DNA from: Homalodisca vitripennis
Lineage: Eukaryota; Arthropoda; Insecta; Hemiptera; Cicadellidae
Reading direction: 5' to 3'
Length of the DNA: 64,000 bases
NCBI RefSeq assembly: GCF_021130785.1
Contig: NW_025778915.1
Span: 58,667 to 122,666, forward strand
Each line of letters begins with the position of its first letter. The first letter of the stretch is position 1. The position numbers were made by a program, and so were the translations under genes. The notes beneath the pieces are model-generated. The model did not search any database. It saw only the letters and a program-made list of their open reading frames with translations, and was not told the origin of the DNA. Positions 56,321 through 64,000 of this stretch are shown piece after piece.

Positions 56321-57604
56321 TGAAAAGAAACAAAAACAAAAATCAAAAACCAACCAACCCTTGAAAACAGTTTCCTGAAGCTGTTTCTAACCTACCTCTT
56401 CCTGCTGAGGTAGCTCCTGAAGCTACCTCGCACATACCTCCACCTGGCAACACAACTCAAGAGGTTGTTATGCCAACATCCCTACCTTCTCCTCAACAAA
56501 GTGCCTTAGGAACACAGGAGGTTCCATTGCACACTGAAGCTCCCATACATGGCAAGGCTTTATCTGAGGAAGGCAGTACACAAGCGCTGAGGAAGCAAAA
56601 TCCCTTCAAGATATAGAAGATCAGCTCCTCAACAGCCCAAGCACTCCCATGTCTACAGGTACGCTGGATGATGCCACAGAGCAACTCGGCAACCTCAGAA
56701 TGAAGAGGCCCAATCTCACCACTGCTCAAAGAAGAGAAGCACTAAAGGCTAAACTTCTTGAAAAGGGTGAAGCTTTTGACCCTTCCAAGTGGAGGAGGGG
56801 GAAAAAGAAGAAGAAAAAGAATCCAGAACGGCAGGAGGTCTCAACTCCGGGCCCAACCGCGGGTACCAAGGCGGGGGTGGGGTCGGCCAAACGCCCCAGA
56901 GGCACCTTGGTCACCCCGCCCTCCGCTGAGAGACCCGCAAAGAAGGCTAGGAGGGAAACCCAAAAGCCCGAAGCCCACGATCCCGAGGCCTCTAGTAGCA
57001 CACCCAAGGCTACCTACAGAGAGGTCGCAGCGATCAAAATGGGCCATAGCCCTCGAAGGCTACCCGGAAGCGAAGCTTAGTGCAGAGCAAGGAGAAGCCA
57101 TCGAGGACGCAATTATGGAAGAAATCCAACCCCTGGAGGATGGTTCCGTTCCATCGTTTGCGGGCACCTACCTAGAGAAAGGTGTTTTAATTGCTTCCTG
57201 CATCAACGAGCACACCAAAAAAACGTTGGCTGGAAGAAGTTATTCAAAGAATAAAACCTCTGGGAGATGACATCTCTCTGAGAGTGGGTCTGCGTAAGGA
57301 CATCTTGAGGTCCACTAGGGTGTTTTTCAGAGCTCACCCGAAGCTTCTGAAGAAGACACCTGAAAAGGTACTTGAGATGTTCAATAAGCAGAACCCCAAC
57401 CTGAATGTAAACGAGTGGAAAATCCTTCCATCCAAGCCAGACCCGAAAGGTTACGGATTCGTCTGCTTCCTGGACGAGGTCTGCTACAAGGCTGTGAAGG
57501 CTTCCAACTGTAGAGCCAACTTAGGACTCTGGCAGGTCTCAATTGTCTCCTCGACAGTCAAGGACAATGCCACGAGTTCTACAAATCAACCTCCAGCACA
57601 GTAG
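56321..57604 (+). pseudogene. LINE ORF1 with DUF4780-like domain, frameshifted
   Basis: Candidate start at 56321 (MKRNKNKNQ). A Pro/Glu-rich segment follows to about 56620. A Lys/Arg-rich part is open in 56649-57080. The C-terminal part, in two frames (56990-57270 and 57191-57604), resembles DUF4780 of insect LINE ORF1 proteins (LGDDISLRVG; PDPKGYGFVCFLDE; SNCRANLGLW). Acts as RNA-binding/chaperone in related elements. Frame breaks near 56365, 57050 and 57225. Overlaps the ORF2 start. Confidence 0.7.
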
Positions 57605-60600
57605 GGCTGCCTCGGCAGCCTTCTGCCAGTTCTTCCTCCAGGAGGGATTTGATCTGGCATTGATTCAAGAACCATGGCTTCACCAAGGGAGAGTGGCGGG
57701 CCTAAATGAAACCAAAGGTAAGTTTAATTTACTGTACCTCTCTAAGGAATGTCAGAACCTGCATCCTGTTGAAGAGAGGCTTGGATTTTCTAACCCTCAA
57801 CGAATTCTGCTCCAGAGATCTCACTGTGGGCACACTGACCTGGAAGAATGAAGGCATATTGCAGAGCACAATTGTAGGCTCCGTATACTTGCCATATGAT
57901 GCCAGGGAACTCCCTCCATCAAGAGACCTAGAGCTCCTGGTGGAAGAAGCACAAGCCAGACGTCAACAACTTCTTCTAGGTTGTGACGCCAACGCCCATC
58001 ACTCTGCTGGATGGGGCAGCACCAACACAAACCCCAGAGGTGAGGCACTTTTACAATTTCTTCTAAGTAGGGACCTATTTATATGTAATAAAGGTAACCG
58101 CCCTACGTTCGCAACACGAATTAGACAAGAAGTTATTGACATAACAATCTGCACACAAGGTATACTTGGAATGGTTGATAAGTGGCACGTAAGCGAAGAG
58201 GCCTCATTATCGGATCACAGGTATATCCGCTTTAAACTTGCAAGATGAGGCTGCAGAGGTCCTCTATCGCAATCCCAGGAGGACTGACTGGTTGGGATAT
58301 AAGTCTGACCTTCAGTCACAGTTGGGATCGGTAGGCGGAAGGGTGCGATGTTTCACAGACATAGATCAGATAGCTTCTGACCTGCAGAATGCTATAATCA
58401 ATAGCTTCCACGACAATTGCCCATTGCGACGGGGGAAGAGTCGAACCAATACTAAGTGGTGGACTGCGGACCTCGCTCGCAAAAGGGCTAATGTCAGGAA
58501 GCTGTACAATCAATGCAAAAGGAGCCGTATCTGGGAGTCCTATCATAGAGCTCTAACAGAATACAGCCTAGCAATTAAAAAAGCAAAACAAAGTTCCTGG
58601 AGGCAGTTTACACAGAAGGTAAATGAGTTAAGCGCGGCAGCTAGACTGCAACGCTTACTAGCCTCAAGTCCAACCGGTCACTTGGGATCTTTAAGGTCCC
58701 AGGGAGGTCAACACACTTCCGGGTCTAGTGATAGCCTCAAACTTCTCCTTGAGACTCACTTCCCTGATTGTATCTTTGAGAATGACGACACTGGAACGTC
58801 TGGTAACCACGAGGCAGGCTCACGGCCAAGAGCTTGTCGTGGTAGCTGGGCCATTGCCAGAAGGATTGTCACTCTCTCTAAAGCCAAATGGGCAATTTCT
58901 AAATTTGCCCCTTTCAAATCTGCAGGAGGGGATGGAATCTTTCCGGCCCTGCTTCAACAAGGGCCGGAGAATCTCCTTACCCTTCTATGTGATCTATTCA
59001 GGGCGAGCCTAGCCTATGGGTACATACCACAAGTCTGGCGTCTCAACAGGGTGGTCTTCATCCCTAAAAAAGGGAGAGCGGACTACTCTGTCCCTAAATC
59101 TTTTCGTCCCATCAGTTTATCTTCGTTTCTACTGAAAACATTAGAAAGACTGGTGGAGAGGCACCTGAGAAAGGGAGTTCTCTCAGACACTCCCCTTCAT
59201 CGCAACCAACATGCATACCAGCAAGGCAAATCCTGTGAATCAGCACTGCACCAACTAGTCAGTAGGATTGAGGATAGCCTGTCCGCCAAGGAATTGGCAT
59301 TGTGCACCTTCATAGACATTGAAGGAGCTTTCGACAATGCCAAATTCACTGCAATGGTAAGTGGAGCACAGCGACGTGGCCTCGAGCCAGCTCTGTGCCG
59401 GTGGCTTAGGGCCATGCTGTGCTCCAGACGGATCAGGGCCGATCTCAATGAAGTATCGCTTGTGATCGCACCCACAAGGGGATGTCCTCAAGGAGGCATC
59501 CTGTCACCTCTACTGTGGAATCTAGTAGTAGATGGTCTACTTGAGGACCTTACTAACAACGGAATCTATGTCCAAGGATATGCAGACGACATAGTCCTTA
59601 TGGTACAGGGAAAATATACAAATGTTGTTGTTGATATCATGAATACCAACCTTCAACATGTACACAACTGGTGTCAGGGAGAGGGACTGAAAGTAAATCC
59701 CTCTAAGACAGTAGTTGTACCATTCACTAGAAAAAAGAACCTAGAGTCTCTTTCTAGGCTGAAACTCGCATCCACTCAGCTGGAGTGGTCAAAGACAGTC
59801 AAATATTTAGGACTGACTCTAGACCATAAGCTTACGTGGAATGATCATCTTAATAATATCCTGCACAAAGCAAAGTGTGCGCTCATGACGTCCAGGAGAC
59901 TTGCAGGAATCTCATGGGGCGTAAAACCCCATATAGCACTATGGCTTTACAAAGCAGTTGTAAGGCCTCAAATCACTTATGGTTCATTAGTCTGGTGGAC
60001 AAAGGTGAATCAGGTAACTGCCAAAGCCAAGCTTGAAAGCTTACAAAGGCTTGGCACAATCTTTGTAACCGGAGCATTCAGGAGCAGTCCCTCAGCGACC
60101 CTCGAGGTGGCTTTAGGACTTCTACCTCTTGATGTCCATATAAAAGCTGAAGCGCGTAAGTCAGCTTATCGGCTGATGGTTGCTGGCTTGTGGAGGGAAT
60201 GGCGCGTCTAACGCGAGCCATGGCGCCATCACTGAAGCTGTAAACCCAAGCGCTATTCTCGAAATGGTCTCCGACACAATGAGAACGGAGTTCGTATTCA
60301 ATAAGCCATTCTCTGTTGACTTCTACTCCAGAGATGAGTGGAAATCGCAAGATAACATCCCAACAATAAGAAAGAGCTTTGTCTGGTACACGGATGGCTC
60401 GCTTATTAAGGGTAGAACTGGATATGGAGTGTTTAGTCAATCCCCTAGAACTGCCCTTAGCGGCAGTTTGGGTCGGAACTGCTCCATATTTCAAGCCGAA
60501 ATCTATGGTATCCTAGCCTGTGCCAACCTAGGCCTCACCAGAAGGTACCAGGGAATGAACATCTGTATAATGTCAGACAGTCAGGCAGCTCTTAAAGCTC

Positions 60601-61220
60601 TTGACTCCAACAGCATTTCATCCAGGCTTGTGTGGGAGTGCTTTAACACTCTCTGCAAGCTTGGATCACGCAACTGTGTGCGTCTTGGTTGGGTACCGGG
60701 CCACACAGGCATAGGTGGCAACGAATGCGCCGACAGGCTTGCCAAAAAGCGGAGCAAGCATGCCATACACCGGTCCAGAACCGAGTTGTGGTATAAGCAA
60801 GTCAGCCGCTTACCAAAGTATAAACAAATGGTCCAGGAAGACACACCGCTTGCGGTGGCAGAGTCACCAAGGACAAGCACTCGGCAAAAGACTGCTTGCC
60901 GATTCTAGCTCCGGATTCACCAGATGGCTGATGGGGCTGGGCAGGGATCGGGTTAAGCAAAGTGATTGCCTTGATCACTGGACACGGCCACTTCAGGAAA
61001 CACCTAAAACACTCTAGGTTTACGAAATGAGGACTCGGAGTGTAGACTCTGCAATAAGTCTGAAGAGACTGCAAAACACATAATACTGGACTGTGAGAGA
61101 CTGGGAGCAAGGAGAAGGGCTCTTTTCGGTGATAAACAACCAGGCGACGAACCAGATGCTAGTATCGGGGAAAAGCTTCTTAGCCTAATTAAGGGCACGA
61201 AGATAGGCTTACCCCTCTAA
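57567..61220 (+). pseudogene. LINE ORF2: endonuclease, reverse transcriptase, RNase H, knuckle
   Basis: Start ATG at 57567 (MPRVLQINLQHSRAA). APE endonuclease motifs include LIQEPW (57657), GCDANAHHSAGWG (57982), and SLSDHRYI (58209). Reverse transcriptase is open over 58238-60211 with FIDIEGAFD, GCPQGGILSPLLWN and YADDIVLMV (59577). RNase H at 60380-60760 has YTDGS, FQAEIYG, MSDSQAAL and GNECADRLA, so all four acidic residues are present. C-terminal knuckle CRLCN...H...C lies at about 61045-61095. Frame changes near 57770, 58245, 60195, 60880 and 61015. Confidence 0.93.
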
Positions 61221-61290
61221 CATCAAAGGGGCACACAATAAGCTCAGGTTGACGTGTGAGGATCTATGAATCCACCCCAATATCCCAAAG

Positions 61291-61316
61291 GAAAAAAAAA
61301 AAAAAAAAAAAAAAAA
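61291..61316 (+). other. Poly(A) tail of the LINE
   Basis: About 26 A bases, immediately followed by the target duplication. Confirms plus-strand orientation and a complete 3' end. Confidence 0.95.
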
Positions 61317-61380
61317 ACCATTCTTGAATCCCCTTAAATATACATAAACATTCCATTAAAAAGGTCTAGCCCGTTTAGGC

Positions 61381-61386
<6 letters not shown>

Positions 61387-61430
<44 letters not shown>
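61387..61430. repeat. (TA)n microsatellite at palindrome centre
   Basis: Pure TA array forming the axis of the inverted duplication. Confidence 0.95.
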
Positions 61431-61433
<3 letters not shown>

Positions 61434-61874
61434 TTTTATGTCCGTATATGCCTAAACGGCTAGACCTTTTTAATGGAATGTTTATGTATATTTAAGGGGA
61501 TTCAAGAATGGTTTAGATTTACCATCCGGAATAATTAGAATAGTTTATTTACTTAACTTTTTATTTTAAAAGTTTTGTTGATTTTGGAATGTTTTACATT
61601 GGATCTGGCAGACTGTGCTCCAACACGTAATACAAAGTGAACGGATACTTAACAGCTGTTAACACTTTCAGCTAAAGTTGATAAAAGACGAAGAAAAGTG
61701 TTTTACATTATAGAACATCTCAGAAATTTTTAAATTATCTGTAGTGTTTGTAGAAATGTTTAATCAGTAGTCTAGTAGATTTCAAAACGAAGTTATTATG
61801 CAAATTTAAATTTAAATTACACCAATGATCAATAAACCATCTAATGCAGTGTAAATACTATTTAAAATCTGTTA

Positions 61875-62619
61875 CAGTACAACCCCGATAAGTCGGCTCC
61901 CATTAACCCGGAAGTCCGGCTAACCCGGACCGATTTTCAATTAAAAAATAAAAAATCAGACAAACATTGCAATAATAAAAAACGTAATATTTTTGAGTGA
62001 TATAGTATCCGTGAATCGATGTTGCATCAGTATTTGATGGGACTGTACGACATTGAGTGTGTGACTCATGGCATACGGCGGCCGAGTGGCGGTCATTGTC
62101 CCGGATTCTCGGAAACAATAACAGACGCGTATTTCCCCAAATCCTGACCCTTTCCACTTACTGACGAGGAAGTGATCGCGTCGTTTTTTACCTGATGCTA
62201 ATGAATCAGACGCTGAGGAGGCAGACGGGGACATTGAAGATCCAGTGATGAGTCATGGAGATGCAGTGACCAAACTAAACAAACTAATGGTTTAATTTGA
62301 GCGGCAGGCAGAAACATCGCTGGCTGAATTGCTCATGTTGAAGAGACTGCGGGATCGCACAGCACGCAAGCGGCAGACGACATTGGCCACAACCAAAGCT
62401 GACTGAGTTTTTTACCAGGAAATGAACAATTATAAATGTACTGTAAGGATTAATAATAATTAAATGTGTATATGTTTGATGTTTTTACAATGATAATGGA
62501 GTTTATCTGTAAGTATACCGTATTTTATTAATTTTTACCTAATTCTCCGGCTCACCCGGATTTTCGCTAACCCGGATCGGCCGCGGTCCCGATTAATCCG
62601 ACTTATCGAGGTTCCACTG
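61875..62619 (+). mobile_element. Deleted Tigger/pogo-like DNA element
   Basis: Flanked by TA (61873-61874, 62620-62621). The left end is CAGTACAACCCCGATAAGTC and the right end, in reverse complement, is CAGTGGAACCTCGATAAGTC. About 745 bp. Internal 62170-62405 encodes a remnant of a Tigger/jerky transposase C terminus (acidic stretch, then AELLMLKRLRDRTARKRQ). Different family from the element at 24174, judged by its sub-terminal AACCCGG-rich repeats. Confidence 0.82.
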
Positions 62620-62621
62620 TA

Positions 62622-63717
62622 TTAAAACTGCCTTATTGTAAAAAACTGTGAATGTTGGTAAAATTAGCCAATATAATCTGATTACATCGAAAGTAAATTA
62701 GAAGAGCTGAAAGGCCTTTTGTGATTTTAAAATAAAACCGAAAGGATTATGGGCATAATTATTGTGGTCGCTTATATATGAGAATTAGTTTCCATAAACA
62801 AAATGCAGATAGGGTAGAAATTTTCCTGCAGCATCCCACAATATTCGTAAATATTGAAAGCAGTTTTAAGTCTTACTGAGTGTTTATTTTACACAACTTT
62901 AATTTCTAATAAAGATAGTTTATTTTAACATATTTCAGTAGATAGTATATTATTAAACACAATTTCAGATCAATATAATCAAATAATGAAACGGATGGCA
63001 CAAAGCATAAATCATAAATTGACTAGGTCTATATATGTTTTTGTTATCAGGACATGTACTCACATGCCTTGTGAACAGACAAAAGTCACTCAGGAAATGG
63101 CGTTCCACTGTTTCGACTTAATTAAGATGTATTCGTACACGTATGTTTTGTTCCCACGTTGTCACACAAATAAAACTTGTGCATTATATTTTGTATAATT
63201 TATGTCTGCATCAAGTCCAAATGACTCAAATAATTTTATTTAACTAACACTTATATTTTAAACTTCTTTTTTTTATATTTCATTTGATTGTGTGAATACA
63301 AGTAACTATTCTCCAGCAACCGGCCAATTATTGTTAAAATAACTGCAATATCCTTCATACTAAAAAAATAACTGCAAACAGGATATGACCTACTGTGGGC
63401 ACCTTATTCATACAACTAATATAGATTCTTATAAATTTATGGGATTTAAAATAATCAGTATGAATATCTTACGGAACAAATATTTAGCTAGATTCTTTGT
63501 AGAGATATTATCTTTAAATGCATAGGCGTAGCTTTATTAGTATGAGCGTTTACTAGTGCAAAAAATGCCACGATAATTTTTATTAAAAGAATTGGTTTCA
63601 AAACTACATTATAATTTATCTAAAATTTAACAAATTTTTTGACATATATAGCTCTATCATTCGCTGGGACGTCTTATAAATATACATATATATGCATATA
63701 TATGTAGGCCTATATAT

Positions 63718-63759
<42 letters not shown>

Positions 63760-64000
63760 TAATATATGTTTCAGCTGTTGGCCCTTATATTCTAATTTTT
63801 AATTAAAAATTGTACATCTCTAAAATTAGTTAAGCTAAATAAACCCAATTTTCTTTAGTCCCACATGGGTTTGATAATGCAAGAGACAAATTTTTAAAAC
63901 CTTTTTAAGATTAACAAAATAGAGTCTGTTAAAATGTTCAAAGTCAAATTACAAAAACAAAAAACAGTATAGTTTATGAAGCATTTACGAGATACCAATT
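62622..64000. other. AT-rich stretch with (TA)n at 63719-63757
   Basis: Apart from the TA array and short ATATAC tracts, no gene, RNA or repeat is supported. The frame 62986-63198 has no recognisable domain. Confidence 0.5.

Larger units (their letters stand above)
55935..61317 (+). mobile_element. APE-type non-LTR retrotransposon with RNase H
   Basis: Markedly richer in GC than its surroundings. Flanked by the target duplication CCATTC (AAACCATTC if A bases are counted) at 55926-55934 and 61315-61323, with a poly(A) tail at 61291-61316. Has ORF1, ORF2 with endonuclease, RT, RNase H and a C-terminal Cys/His knuckle. This domain order fits the I/R1/LOA group. The 5' UTR runs from 55935 to about 56320. 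Confidence 0.93.
55287..62160. repeat. Large imperfect palindrome interrupted by a LINE
   Basis: The left arm is 55287-55934 continued at 61318-61386. The right arm is 61443-62160. A (TA)n array (61387-61430) is the centre. Arms are about 720 bp and nearly identical by eye. The LINE at 55935-61317 was inserted into the left arm after the inverted duplication formed, since the arm resumes after its target duplication. Confidence 0.88.

Noticed and set aside
56726..57007. Minus-strand frames within LINE ORF1 and ORF2
   Set aside because: Antisense shadows of GC-rich coding sequence on the plus strand.

Overview
The window is AT-rich, intron-poor eukaryotic DNA dominated by mobile elements, with no recognisable host gene. 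The mix (Polinton/adintovirus-like elements, piggyBac, pogo/Tigger, a GIY-YIG Penelope-like element, an RNase H-bearing APE LINE with a DUF4780-like ORF1, many (TA)n arrays) points to an invertebrate, most likely an arthropod and probably an insect; I cannot name the species.

Layout. 1-15912 is a Polinton/adintovirus-like element on the minus strand, cut off by the window start and broken inside its DNA polymerase gene by a piggyBac element. About 1.2 kb of that insertion (9066-10310) is homopolymer-inflated and looks like bad sequence. 15977-33210 is repeat-rich host DNA: a candidate GC-rich LTR-like island (20.8-21.6 kb), a short inverted-repeat element (22.8-23.2 kb), a decayed Tigger/pogo transposon (24174-26426), a near-palindrome carrying two tRNA-like sequences (29.4-30.0 kb) and several copies of a dispersed repeat (16.0-16.5, 31.1-31.4, 31.9-32.7 kb). 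33249-51387 is a second, end-to-end copy of the viral element on the plus strand, with terminal inverted repeats of about 1.25 kb. 53177-55160 is a Penelope-like element. 55287-62160 is a large imperfect palindrome built partly from a Tigger derivative, with a 5.4 kb LINE inserted in its left arm.

The complete viral element carries a full virus-like set: protein-primed DNA polymerase B, retroviral-type integrase with an N-terminal zinc ribbon, FtsK/A32-type packaging ATPase, jelly-roll penton-like and major capsid candidates, an adenain-type protease, a PLA2-domain protein, a pX-like basic protein, a fibre-like coiled-coil protein, zinc-ribbon proteins and BRO-N proteins. Almost every gene starts directly at a T-rich CTATNTAAATGG motif. 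Most genes carry frameshifts, usually in homopolymers and at different places in the two copies, so decay and uncorrected sequencing error cannot be separated from sequence alone.

The most notable points are the element-wide TAAATG gene-start motif, the multiplied BRO genes, the ACGT-rich tandem array between the ATPase and PLA2 genes, a conserved noncoding hairpin segment beside the polymerase, and the repeated placement of element ends and inverted duplications at (TA)n arrays.
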